The notes beneath the pieces were generated by a model that saw nothing but the letters and a program-made list of their open reading frames with translations, did not search any database and was not told the origin of the DNA. A stretch of DNA of 64,000 nucleotides, taken from the NCBI RefSeq assembly GCF_041893525.1, contig NZ_CP169068.1. One strand, 5' to 3'. Numbering within the stretch: position 1 is the stretch's first letter; each line of letters opens with the position of its first letter. The stretch comes from Phaeobacter bryozoorum. GTDB lineage: Bacteria > Pseudomonadota > Alphaproteobacteria > Rhodobacterales > Rhodobacteraceae. This document shows positions 15,509 through 24,060 of the stretch, one piece after another. The position numbers were made by a program, and so were the translations under genes.

Positions 15509-15843
15509 GATGGGCTCCAATTGGCGGCGATATAGCTTTGTCCGGGGGCGGCGCGCACAGTGGCAAGGAACGATGCCGGGGGGCTGGCCATGGTTTGCAG
15601 GGGGAACAACGGGTTAGCGGTCATGATTGGCCTCTCCCATTCAGGGATCACACGTGGGCTGGGCGGCAATCCGGTCAGGCTCCAGCGCGCCATGCCGCTA
15701 TGACCGGACGGCGGAGAGATCGCTGCCATATCCTTTGCGCAGCGCATAAGGGCGGCGACCTGGCGCAAGGCTCGCCGGTTCAGCATCCGCTGCGGGCGGC
15801 GGCGGGCGCTGTCATTTGAGGGTGGGGGATCGCCCTGTGTCAC
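15505..15843 (-). CDS. Small hypothetical protein coupled to exbB
   Basis: A 112-residue frame of unknown function starting at GTG 15843 with GGAGAG four bases upstream. Codon third positions are GC-rich like neighbouring genes. It starts MTQGDPPPSNDSARRRPQRM and ends SYIAANWSPS. Its TGA overlaps the exbB start (ATGA), which supports translation into exbB. There is no signal peptide or membrane helix. An internal ATG at 15624 would give a 39-residue version. It could be a regulatory leader for the TonB operon; I do not recognise a family. Confidence 0.45.
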   Translation of the reverse strand: MTQGDPPPSNDSARRRPQRMLNRRALRQVAALMRCAKDMAAISPPSGHSGMARWSLTGLPPSPRVIPEWERPIMTANPLFPLQTMASPPASFLATVRAAPGQSYIAANWSPS

Positions 15844-16124
15844 ATGTCTCTCCAGCCATCGGCACAGGGTGCCGCCGTGTTGATCGGTGTCGTGATCGAG
15901 AATGGCTGGAGCCCTGCACCGCTGAGGTGCAAAGTCTTGCTGGATGGCGCATCATCCGCTGCGCCCGGGGTCAGTTATTTAACCCTAGTTCTTTTGTCAA
16001 GTTAAGCGCAAAGGCTGCCGCAACGGCGTCTGTCGCCAGAGCGCCCCGGCAACCTTCTGGCAAACTCCCGGTCTGCGCGCCGGAAACGCCGCCGCTATCG
16101 GGCAGATCCTGATGGATGGAATGC

Positions 16125-16201
16125 TGGCGATCCCTGAAGGACTCGAACCCTCAACCTGCTGATTAGAAGTCAGCTGCTCTATCCAGTTGAGCTAAGGGAC
16201 C
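16125..16201 (-). tRNA. tRNA-Arg(TCT)
   Basis: Read on the minus strand the cloverleaf begins GGTCCCTTAGCTC. The anticodon loop TTCTAA gives TCT, the T-arm is GGTTCGAGTCC, and the acceptor closes with AGGGATC, discriminator G and an encoded CCA. The acceptor pairs over 7 bp with one G-U. Confidence 0.95.
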
Positions 16202-16235
16202 GCTGGCGCCAGTTATGACAGGACGCGGGGAAGGG

Positions 16236-16715
16236 TCAAGCCGCGGCGCGCAGGTCAAGGCGCATAAACAGCGACCAGGGGTCCTTGCTGTAGTCGCCAA
16301 AGGGTGGGCATTCGACAAAGCCGTAGCTTTCATAGAGCCGTTTGGCTGGGGTGAAATCCTCGGTCGAGCCGGTTTCGAGATAGACAGCAGAGGCCCCGTC
16401 GGATCGGGCGCGGTCCAGCAGGAACTCCAGCATCTGGCGTCCGGCGCCGCTGCCGCGGGCCTCGGCGAGGGTGTGCATGGATTTCAGTTCGCAGCCGCCG
16501 TCTCGCAGGGACTTCAGGGCGCCCATGGCGATGGCCCGCCCGTCGCGGCGGAGCAGGAAGAAGGCGACATCGGCGGCATCAAGGCCGCTGTCATCCAGTG
16601 CGTGGCAGCTTTCTGCGGGGGATTGCGCGGCCATCTGTGCCAGATGGCGTTTGATCAGCGCCTGAGCCTCGGGCTCGGTGGCGCTGGCGCGGGTGATGGC
16701 AATATCGGTCGTCAT
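16236..16715 (-). CDS. GNAT-family N-acetyltransferase
   Basis: A 159-residue GNAT enzyme that would transfer acetyl from acetyl-CoA to an amine of unknown identity. Motif A is seen as SMHTLAEARGSGAGRQMLEFLL (about residues 78-99; the RGSGAG loop binds CoA). Motif B is YLETGS with FTPAKRLYESYGFVEC, resembling small phosphinothricin/YjgM-like GNATs. CAAGGATCCAGCCG supports ATG 16715. The preceding 230 bp hold a TGTGTC hexamer array and the 3' end of the ABC-F gene. Confidence 0.85.
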   Translation of the reverse strand: MTTDIAITRASATEPEAQALIKRHLAQMAAQSPAESCHALDDSGLDAADVAFFLLRRDGRAIAMGALKSLRDGGCELKSMHTLAEARGSGAGRQMLEFLLDRARSDGASAVYLETGSTEDFTPAKRLYESYGFVECPPFGDYSKDPWSLFMRLDLRAAA

Positions 16716-16777
16716 CGGCTGGATCCTTGGGTCGTATATCCCCGGTCGCTGGGCGGGGCGGGGTCTGTTCCGGGGGC

Positions 16778-16801
16778 TGTGTCTGTGTCCGTTTCTGTGT
16801 C
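16778..16801 (+). repeat. (TGTGTC)4 imperfect hexamer array
   Basis: Four hexamers TGTGTC, TGTGTC, CGTTTC, TGTGTC lie between two minus-strand genes. The unit is the reverse complement of the GACACN hexamer found at 12846-12869. Confidence 0.8.
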
Positions 16802-16947
16802 GCAGAGTTGCGAAAACCACGTGGCGGCGCAAGCGGTTCTGCCGCAGCCACCGGCGCAGCCAGAGGACCGGATGATGTGTTGCCCAATATTTCGGCAACT
16901 GGCGTGTCTGGCGGGGCGGCGGTCACAGGTGGCCGCCGCCATAGCCT

Positions 16948-18465
16948 TCAGCCCGCGCCCATTTCAGAGCTAAGGAAGGCATCGGCGCTGGCGACCTCTT
17001 CCAGGCGACGGCCACGGATCCACCAGAAGCGATTGCCGACGGCCCTGAGAAAGCTGCGGTCATGGCTCACCAGCAGACAGGCGGCATCCTGGCCGATCAG
17101 CTCTGCTTCGAGGGCTTCCTGACCTTCGATGTCGAGATGATTGGTGGGTTCGTCCAGCAGATAGAAATTGGGGTTGCGAAGCCGCAGGAGCAGCATTGCC
17201 AGCCGTGCCTTCTGCCCGCCTGACAGGGCTTTCACCGCCGTGTCCTGCAAGGCGAATTTGATGCCTGCCCCCGCCAGAAGGTTGCGCGCGGGCTGATCGC
17301 CGATGTCGGAGGCCGCCGTGACCAGCGCCAGCGGCGTGTCATTATCGGCCAGCTGGCTGAGGTGCTGGTCCGAATAGGCCGGAACGACAGAGGACGCACA
17401 TCTGATGTGCTCCGCCCCGCCGGTCAGTGCCTGCTGGATCATCCTGACCAGCTGCGTCTTGCCGGTGCCATTTGCGCCCAGCAGGACAATGCGGTCCCCT
17501 GGGGTGATCCATTTCTGGCCGGTGCTGTATAGCCGTTGCCCGTCCGGCGTCTGAACGGTCAGATCATCCAATGTAATCAGGGCCTTGGCATGGGTGCCGC
17601 TGTTGGTCAGCCTGATGTCGCCGGCCGAATGCTCGCGGTGGGCCGGTTTGGCGGCGGCCTCCAGCCGGTCGGCGCGTTCGGCCAGCTGCTTTGTCTTGGT
17701 CAGCAAGAGATCGGAGCCGGAGTTGATCCCGACATTCTTCAGCTTTGCGGCCTGCTGGCGCAGCTGCTGGGCTTTTTTCAGATCATTGGCAAGGCGTCGC
17801 GCATCGGCGGCGTCGACCTCATCCAATGCGGCGCGGGCGGCGGAGAATGGCAGCTGGAACACCCGCGAGCCTTCGGTGCGCAGGAACAGCGTGCGGTTGG
17901 TCGTGGCATCCAGAAAGGCGCGGTCGTGGGAGGTGATCACCATCGGCAGATCGCGCGGCCGCTCTGACAGCCAGTTTTCGAGAAAGGCTATTCGGTTGAG
18001 ATCCAAGTGGTTGGTCGGCTCATCCAGCAGCAGCAGGTCTGGCGTGGTGATCCAGGCGGCCGCCAGCATCGCGGCGCGCTGCCAGCCCCCGCTGAGCGCG
18101 CCAAGCGGCTGGTGCTGAAACTCATAAGGCACCTGAAGGTCATCCAGAACCACATCGACGCGCCAGCTTTCATAATCGGCCTGCTCGCCCGGCAGGGCGG
18201 CAAGCACCCAGTCATAGAGCGTGACGGCAAGCGCCTCGGCAGGCAGGCTCTGTTTCACGTGGCCAATCCGCAGGCCACGGGCGCGGGTGATCTCGCCGGT
18301 TGTCGGCGTCAGCTCATCGGCGAGACAGGCAAGCAGGGTCGATTTGCCCCGCCCGTTGGCGGCGATGAGACCGAGCCGGTCGGGTTTCGAAAGGGTCAGG
18401 GAGAGGTCGCGGAACAGCGGGTCGCCAAGGGTGACGCCCAACGCATTGAGATTGATGACAGACAT
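16948..18465 (-). CDS. ABC-F family ATP-binding protein
   Basis: A 505-residue protein with two ATP-binding cassettes and no membrane segment, typical of ABC-F proteins that act on the ribosome. The first cassette has Walker A AANGRGKS, signature LSGGWQ and Walker B LLLLDEPTNHLDL. The second has GANGTGKT, LSGGQK and YLLDEPTNHLDI. The linker (about residues 215-270) is helical and charged (DLKKAQQLRQQAAKLK), as expected for the P-site tRNA-interaction motif. It could be a translation factor or confer antibiotic protection; the subfamily cannot be set by eye. Confidence 0.9.
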   Translation of the reverse strand: MSVINLNALGVTLGDPLFRDLSLTLSKPDRLGLIAANGRGKSTLLACLADELTPTTGEITRARGLRIGHVKQSLPAEALAVTLYDWVLAALPGEQADYESWRVDVVLDDLQVPYEFQHQPLGALSGGWQRAAMLAAAWITTPDLLLLDEPTNHLDLNRIAFLENWLSERPRDLPMVITSHDRAFLDATTNRTLFLRTEGSRVFQLPFSAARAALDEVDAADARRLANDLKKAQQLRQQAAKLKNVGINSGSDLLLTKTKQLAERADRLEAAAKPAHREHSAGDIRLTNSGTHAKALITLDDLTVQTPDGQRLYSTGQKWITPGDRIVLLGANGTGKTQLVRMIQQALTGGAEHIRCASSVVPAYSDQHLSQLADNDTPLALVTAASDIGDQPARNLLAGAGIKFALQDTAVKALSGGQKARLAMLLLRLRNPNFYLLDEPTNHLDIEGQEALEAELIGQDAACLLVSHDRSFLRAVGNRFWWIRGRRLEEVASADAFLSSEMGAG

Positions 18466-18798
18466 GGAAAACTCGGGTCAAAGAGATTTGGCCGCAAAAG
18501 CGGCAATCGGCGGACCAGTGACGAGATTTTCCTCTGGCCAGCCCTGCAAACGGATTTACAGGGCCAGACGGGGACCGTGCTGAAGTCGGCGGATGATACG
18601 CATGTTCAGCTGCTGTCCTCCCGTTGTGCGATGTGAGTTTTAAATCAGGCTAAGAAACTTTTGTACCCTTGGCAAGGGGGCGGGGCATGGCCTGCCGACA
18701 TTCGGTACGCGATAGGCTCTGAGCTTTACCAATTCTTAGATCCGGGTGGTGAATAGTCGCAATCAGTTGCATTTGCCTCAAATAGGGAAAACTAAAAA
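18466..18798. other. Divergent intergenic region
   Basis: 333 bp between the ABC-F gene and the divergent methyltransferase gene. It contains a small hairpin (CCCTG/CAGGG near 18543-18564) and an AT-rich stretch from about 18630 to 18800 that probably holds promoters. No gene is supported. Confidence 0.4.
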
Positions 18799-20025
18799 TT
18801 GCTTAAAACACAAACGCCTAGACCCGCCTCCATGCCCTTTCTAGCGGGGCGCGCGGAGGCCGGGCATCTGGTGGAGCTTGCCAAATCCACCCCCCTTGGT
18901 GATGGCGGTATGCGCAGCGCGCAGCTGTTGTCGGAAGCGCTGCGGCTGGATCCTCATCACCATGAGGCGCAGGTGTTGCAGGAGCGGCTGCACCAGACGT
19001 TTGTGCCGCGCTGGCATTTTCCGATGCTGGCGGATCGGGCGCGCAACCGTGCCTATGCCGAGGCCATCGCGATGAAGGTCAGACCGGGGGATATCGTGCT
19101 GGATATCGGCTGCGGTGCCGGTCTGACGGCGATGCTGGCGGCGCGGGCCGGGGCGAAACATGTCTATACCTGTGAGCAGCAGCCGCTGATTGCGGAGGCG
19201 GCGACGCGGGTGATTGCCGACAATGGTCTGAGCGACCGGATCACCGTCATTTCCAAGTGGTCGCATGAGATTATCCTCGGTGTCGACATGCCGGAGCAGG
19301 CCGATGTGGTGATTTCGGAGATTGTCGATACCGTTCTATTGGGGGAGGGCGCGCTGGATACGCTGTCACATGCGATGTCGGCGCTGGCCAAGCCGGGCGC
19401 CCGCGCGGTTCCCGAAACCGGCAGGCTGGTCGCGCAACCTGTCGAAAGTGCGCCGCTTCTGGAGCAGTGGCGGCCGCAGATGGCAGAGGGGTTCGATCTG
19501 GGCGCCTTTCACCATCTGGCGCGGGTTGCGCAGATCACGCCGAGTGATTTCAGATCCTGTGGGCTGCGACCGCTGGGCGCCGGTACAGAGCTGTTTGCGT
19601 TCGATTTTACGCGCCCGGATGTGAGGCCGGGGCGGACCACCGAGACGCTGATCTGTAGCCATCCGGGTATCGTCCATGCGGTATTTGTCAGCTTTGAGAT
19701 GGAGTTGGCGCCGGGGATTCAGCTGACCAATGATCTTGCTTCCGAGGGGCATTGGGGGCGGACGGCCTTTTTGCTGGATCGGCCACGGTCGGTCTCTCCG
19801 GGCGATCATCTGCAGCTGACGGCGCAGCATGATGCGGCGGCGCTGAGCCTCGCGGTTCACGACATGGAGGCGAGCGCGGATCACGCGCGGGTCTGGCTAC
19901 AGCCGGGCTGGCGCGCGGGTTATGAGCACGGGGCGGGTGAGGCGGCCGCGCTGCCGCAGGGCTACCCGGTCTGGGCGCCGGTGCAGACCGCCGCCCCTGC
20001 GGCACCAGCCCCTGCACTTGGCTAG
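18799..20025 (+). CDS. PRMT-like SAM methyltransferase (PRMT7/9 type) with N-terminal extension
   Basis: A 408-residue methyltransferase. The N-terminal 70 residues are helical and TPR-like (LLSEALRLDPHHHEAQVLQE). The SAM motif is VLDIGCGAGLTAMLAARAGA (about residues 100-119), followed by YTCEQ. The block SEIVDTVLLGEGALDTLSHA corresponds to the double-E loop of protein arginine methyltransferases of the PRMT7/9 type. A beta-rich C-terminal half follows. Substrate is unknown; protein Arg methylation is inference. The TTG start at 18799 has only a weak GGGAAAA site. An ATG at 18832 is the alternative. Bacterial members of this family are not well characterised. Confidence 0.75.
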   Translation: MLKTQTPRPASMPFLAGRAEAGHLVELAKSTPLGDGGMRSAQLLSEALRLDPHHHEAQVLQERLHQTFVPRWHFPMLADRARNRAYAEAIAMKVRPGDIVLDIGCGAGLTAMLAARAGAKHVYTCEQQPLIAEAATRVIADNGLSDRITVISKWSHEIILGVDMPEQADVVISEIVDTVLLGEGALDTLSHAMSALAKPGARAVPETGRLVAQPVESAPLLEQWRPQMAEGFDLGAFHHLARVAQITPSDFRSCGLRPLGAGTELFAFDFTRPDVRPGRTTETLICSHPGIVHAVFVSFEMELAPGIQLTNDLASEGHWGRTAFLLDRPRSVSPGDHLQLTAQHDAAALSLAVHDMEASADHARVWLQPGWRAGYEHGAGEAAALPQGYPVWAPVQTAAPAAPAPALG

Positions 20026-20365
20026 CAGGCAGCGCCTGCCGGGGCCGCATCCATCCTGAAGGTCGCCAGCCACCAAGGCTGGCGACCGCACAGGATCTGC
20101 TGCGGCGGTAAAAGCGCGGTGGCCTCGCTATTTCGCGGCCGATTTGAGATTCCCTGTATTGTCGTCGATTTCGCGCCCCGCTCGGCTCCGGTTTGGCTGC
20201 GGTGATATCAGCTGCCAGAGCCTCAGGTCTGCCAGAGCCTTGGACCTGCCAGAGAACTGAGCGGCGATGGTGTTGCCCGGATACTCGCGACAGGGTTCTG
20301 TCATCCGGGGCAGGGACGCGCAGGGGAGGGGACTGGGCCATGTATCAGGGGGGCAAGCAGATATG
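20026..20365. other. Intergenic, no gene recognised
   Basis: About 340 bp between two convergent genes. Open frames on either strand are shadows or lack start signals. The only structure I can support is the terminator that follows. Confidence 0.4.
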
Positions 20366-20396
20366 AAAAAGGCGCGCCGGATCTGGCGCGCCTTTT
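20366..20396 (-). terminator. Rho-independent terminator of the chemoreceptor gene
   Basis: On the minus strand GGCGCGCC, a 6-base loop and GGCGCGCC are followed by TTTTT, 26 bp beyond the stop codon of the receptor gene. Confidence 0.88.
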
Positions 20397-20421
20397 CGCT
20401 ATTGGGTGTGGCCGGGGGAGA

Positions 20422-22293
20422 TCAGAAATCTTCCCAGCCGACGGCGGCCTTTGTCGGGCTGGCATCGAAGAAGTCATCATCGCCATGCGCCGATGGGGCC
20501 GGGTTGTGCTCAGCCGCGGGTTTCGGCGCGGCGGCTGGCCGGGCCGGGGCCGGGGCTGGTGCGCTGGGCGCCACGGAGACAACGTTATTGTCCGTTTTGC
20601 GGGTCTTGAACACCGAGACCTGGCGGGCCAGCTCATTGGCATCATTGCGCAGGATCTGGCTGGCGGCGGTTGATTCCTCAACCATGGCGGCATTGTGCTG
20701 GGTCACCTGATCGAGCTGTGTCACGCCGGTATTGATTTCGCCCAGCGTGGTCGATTGCTCCTGCGCGCCGGTTGCAATGCCGCTGACATGGCCCGAGATG
20801 GTGGCGACGCGTTCGATGATCTGTTTCAGCTCCTCGCCCGCGCGGCCAACCAGATCGACACCTTCGCCGACGTGGCCGGTGCTTTCGCTGATCAGCGCCT
20901 TGATCTCCTGCGCGGCATCGGAGGAGCGCTGGGCCAGGGCGCGCACTTCGGAGGCGACAACCGCAAAACCACGGCCGGCTTCGCCTGCACGGGCGGCCTC
21001 GACCCCTGCGTTCAGCGCCAGCAGATTGGTCTGGAAGGAGATATCGTCGATGACCGAGATGATCTGGGAGATCTTTTCCGATGATTGCTCGATCTTGGAC
21101 ATGGCGTCGACGGCGCGGGTGACGACCTGGCCGCTGTTGACGGCGGTCTCCTTGGCCTCCGATACGATGCCCTCCACTTCGCGGGCGCCATCGGCTGCGG
21201 ATTTCACGCTGACGGTGAGCTGCTCCATGGCGGCGGCGGTCTCCTCAAGCGTGGCCGCCTGGCTCTCGGTGCGCTGGGAGAGATCGCTGGAGGATTGGCT
21301 GATCTCTTCGGCGCTGGCACGGATGCGCGATGAGTTGTCGATCACCGCGTCGATAATGCCGACCATCTTGTCGACGGTCTTGTTGAAGTTCTGGCGCAGG
21401 CTTTCGTAATCGGCGGAGAATTCATCGTCGATGGTCTGCGACAGATCCCCCTCCGAGAGCGCGTGCAGCCCGTCATTCAGACGATCCACCACAACCCGTT
21501 GCGCCGCCTGGTCGGCACGGCGCTGATCTTCCACGGTTCTGGCGGCGGACAGCTGCGATTTCAGCGCCTCGATATGGCGGGCGATCAGGCCGATTTCGTC
21601 GCCCCGTGCCTGATGTTCGGTGTCGTGATCATAATCGCCCTCGGCCAGGCGGTTGATTGCGGTGGCAACATCGCCCAACGGGCGCGACATCATGGAGCGG
21701 AGGGCAAACATCGACAGGCCCAGCATCACCACAAAGGCGCCACCGGCGGCAATGAAGGACAGCAGCTGGTTCGGCGCCACCTCGGCAAAGGCGACATCCG
21801 GGCTCCAGACCATCCCGACCGCGCCGACGACCACCGTCCCCTCGGCACCGGCGGTGGCGGGTGCTGCGACGAGATAGCCGTTTTCGCTATACTCCATCTG
21901 GTTGTTTTCCATCGCTTTTTGGGCGACGAGGGTTAGTTCGGCAATTTCAGCCTCGGTTGCGGTGCCGGTGGAGGCAACCGTTTTGCCTTTGCCATTGATG
22001 GCGATCCCGTGGCTGGACCGGCCGTTCGACAGCTCGATCAGGGATTGCAGGTCGCTTTCAAGACGTTCGGTATCACCAAAGCGGATTGCACCGCCGCTGC
22101 GCGCGGCCACGGTTACGGTCACGCCTTCGGCCAGTGTCTGTACGCCACTATCCACAGCTTCACCGAGGATTTTCTGGTTTTCCCAAGTCAGAAACAGGGT
22201 CACCACGAGGGTGGACGCCGCGATGAGAAGGCTGCATTTGGCAAAGACAGACAGCCTGTTCATGACGGAACGCGCAGGATTTCGGAATTTCAT
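20422..22293 (-). CDS. Methyl-accepting chemotaxis protein
   Basis: A 623-residue transmembrane chemoreceptor. Two membrane helices (near residues 15-35 and 180-200) flank a periplasmic sensor domain of about 140 residues. HAMP follows (residues about 200-250, RPLGDVATAINRLAEGDYD). The signalling domain's hairpin tip reads ISFQTNLLALNAGVEAARAGEAGRGFAVVASEVRAL. The C-terminus is an Ala/Pro-rich tether ending GWEDF, similar to the pentapeptide that docks CheR/CheB. The ligand is unknown. ATG 22293 follows AAAGGTGCTGAA; a TTG five codons upstream is less likely. Confidence 0.93.
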   Translation of the reverse strand: MKFRNPARSVMNRLSVFAKCSLLIAASTLVVTLFLTWENQKILGEAVDSGVQTLAEGVTVTVAARSGGAIRFGDTERLESDLQSLIELSNGRSSHGIAINGKGKTVASTGTATEAEIAELTLVAQKAMENNQMEYSENGYLVAAPATAGAEGTVVVGAVGMVWSPDVAFAEVAPNQLLSFIAAGGAFVVMLGLSMFALRSMMSRPLGDVATAINRLAEGDYDHDTEHQARGDEIGLIARHIEALKSQLSAARTVEDQRRADQAAQRVVVDRLNDGLHALSEGDLSQTIDDEFSADYESLRQNFNKTVDKMVGIIDAVIDNSSRIRASAEEISQSSSDLSQRTESQAATLEETAAAMEQLTVSVKSAADGAREVEGIVSEAKETAVNSGQVVTRAVDAMSKIEQSSEKISQIISVIDDISFQTNLLALNAGVEAARAGEAGRGFAVVASEVRALAQRSSDAAQEIKALISESTGHVGEGVDLVGRAGEELKQIIERVATISGHVSGIATGAQEQSTTLGEINTGVTQLDQVTQHNAAMVEESTAASQILRNDANELARQVSVFKTRKTDNNVVSVAPSAPAPAPARPAAAPKPAAEHNPAPSAHGDDDFFDASPTKAAVGWEDF

Positions 22294-22353
22294 TTCAGCA
22301 CCTTTCAATTGCCATTGCGTGGAACGAACGCGCTGGCGGAATTTGTGTCGGAT

Positions 22354-22767
22354 TCAGTACCGACAGCCCCCTGGACACAGCCGCAAGCTTCGGCTGCGTC
22401 GTTTCGCGAATTGGTTGACCGGAACGGGCAAACCGAGAGAACCATGCCCGATTGGGGGCGGTGACATGGTGAACATACTGTGGCGTCGGACCAAAGATTG
22501 GCGGACGCCGGTCATCAGCAGGCGCGCGATTGCGCTGCCCCAATCTTGATACCGAGCTGAAAGAGCAGGTCTGGTTGCCTGCGGGTGCCGCAACAGCGGG
22601 CGTGCCGCGACATGAGTCTTCGGCTGATATGGGCGCTGGCAGCTGGCCCCTGTCGAAATCACCGGTCGCCACGCAACAATCAGGCGTGCGGCAGCGCAAA
22701 CGGTGATGGTCACCATCACGGCCAATGCCTGCGCGACAACCAACATGAGGTCCGCCCGTCGTTCCAA
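22354..22767 (-). CDS. Possible small membrane-anchored hypothetical protein
   Basis: A 137-codon frame with a TTG start preceded by AAGGAG at good spacing. It begins with a short charged stretch and a hydrophobic segment (MLVVAQALAVMVTITVCAAA). The rest is Arg/Pro-rich with no motif I recognise. It lies about 60 bp upstream of the chemoreceptor on the same strand. The coding character is weak; it may instead be untranslated leader DNA. Confidence 0.25.
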   Translation of the reverse strand: MERRADLMLVVAQALAVMVTITVCAAARLIVAWRPVISTGASCQRPYQPKTHVAARPLLRHPQATRPALSARYQDWGSAIARLLMTGVRQSLVRRHSMFTMSPPPIGHGSLGLPVPVNQFAKRRSRSLRLCPGGCRY

Positions 22768-23295
22768 GCTCTGCTCCTTCTCACAACATGTGCCTGTGCA
22801 CATCGTCGGCGGGTAGCATAGCCCTGAGGACTTACCGGTGAATTAATAGGCGCATCCGCAATGAGCGCAGGCTGAGGCGGGCGAATTTCGGGCGCGATCG
22901 GTGGGCAGGCGGGCCCGCGCCCGCTGCGCAAAGTGATGATTAAGCTGCCATTTTATTGCGAACAGGCGGGTGGCCTGCCGGGCGGGCTGCGCCCCCGCAT
23001 AAGTCTGGCCTGTGGGCGCGTTTTCACGGAAATAATATGATTCAGGGCGCCTTTGGTGTGAAATTTTATCTATATTCTTAAAAATAATGCGTAACTAAAG
23101 TTTATCTTGCTTTTTAAATTCCGCTGATTCTCCAACCCCTTGGATAAATTCGCCGAGTTTGGCCCCATTTTCTGCTGCACGGACGGGTTGAAACCTAACG
23201 CCAGATACTTACTAAGGAGCGTGGTGACGGGTTTGGGGAACGAATGCGCGTGAAACACCTTGACAGCAGGTTTCGCCGCCACCGGAGGCTTATTT
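22768..23295. promoter_or_regulatory. Upstream region of the winged-helix regulator gene
   Basis: 528 bp without a supported gene. The part from 23035 to 23120 is markedly AT-rich compared with its surroundings, and probably contains the promoter of the regulator gene at 23296. Confidence 0.35.
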
Positions 23296-23865
23296 ATGCC
23301 GCTGAACCAAGGAGACTATTTGTTGGATATCTATTCCGGATCACCCAAGACTGAGACCGCGAATGCGGTGGATCAGACTTTTGATAATGGTGCCGAAGAT
23401 GATCTGAGCGATTTCGAGTTTGCACTGATGAGAACATTCGAGGGGTTTGCGCGTTGGCAATCCGAATGTCTTGGGCTTGTGTCGGATCTGTCCGCCTCGG
23501 GTCCCGAAATCACTCTGATGAACGTTATCCGCATGAACGACAGGCCCAAGACGATCAAGGAGCTTGCGCGGGTCACCAATCGGGATGACATTCCGAATAT
23601 CCAGTATTCACTGCGCAAGCTGGCTTCGGCCGGGTTGATCCGCAAGACCGGATCGGGGCGTGGCGGGGTGACCTATTCCGCAACGGAGGAGGGGCTGGGG
23701 ATCACCGCAGCCTATGATGTGCAGCGTCGCAACCTGTTGCTGCAGGCGCTGTCGCAGGTGCCGGGCGTGGAAAACCGTATCGGTGAGGCAACGCGGGTGC
23801 TGAATATTCTGACCGGGATCTATGATGGCATCGCCCGGTCGGCGACGGCACAGCGGCAGGCCTGA
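23296..23865 (+). CDS. MarR-type winged-helix transcriptional regulator
   Basis: A 189-residue DNA-binding protein. The winged helix is seen as PKTIKELARVTNRDDIPNIQYSLRKLASAGLI (about residues 80-111), with the wing RKTGSGRGGVTYSATEEG. The order matches proteobacterial MarR-like regulators of the HTH_27 type. The ligand and target are unknown. ACCGGAGGCTTATTT supports ATG 23296. A TTG at 23320 preceded by CCAAGGAGACTAT could be a second start. Confidence 0.8.
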   Translation: MPLNQGDYLLDIYSGSPKTETANAVDQTFDNGAEDDLSDFEFALMRTFEGFARWQSECLGLVSDLSASGPEITLMNVIRMNDRPKTIKELARVTNRDDIPNIQYSLRKLASAGLIRKTGSGRGGVTYSATEEGLGITAAYDVQRRNLLLQALSQVPGVENRIGEATRVLNILTGIYDGIARSATAQRQA

Positions 23866-24060
23866 GGCCTGCTCTGATCGGGGGCGGTAGCGGGGCGCAT
23901 GAGTGCGGCCTCCATCGCCCATAATATATATGGTGCAGGCTGCCCAGCCTGCTGGCCTGCGCCAAAACTGCCGCTCTCGTGCTGGCAACCGATGGCGCGA
24001 CCCGCTGTGAATGGTGTATGACCGACAGCGGCGCCCCGGCAGTAGCAAGGAAAACGAGCG

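Noticed and set aside
20301..20693. Minus-strand frame at the end of the chemoreceptor gene
   Set aside because: It overlaps the receptor coding region and the terminator in another frame, with no motif.
22780..22810. Palindrome ATGTGC/GCACAT as a third copy of the short palindromic element
   Set aside because: Only the core hexamer resembles the element; the flanks do not align and no gene is interrupted.
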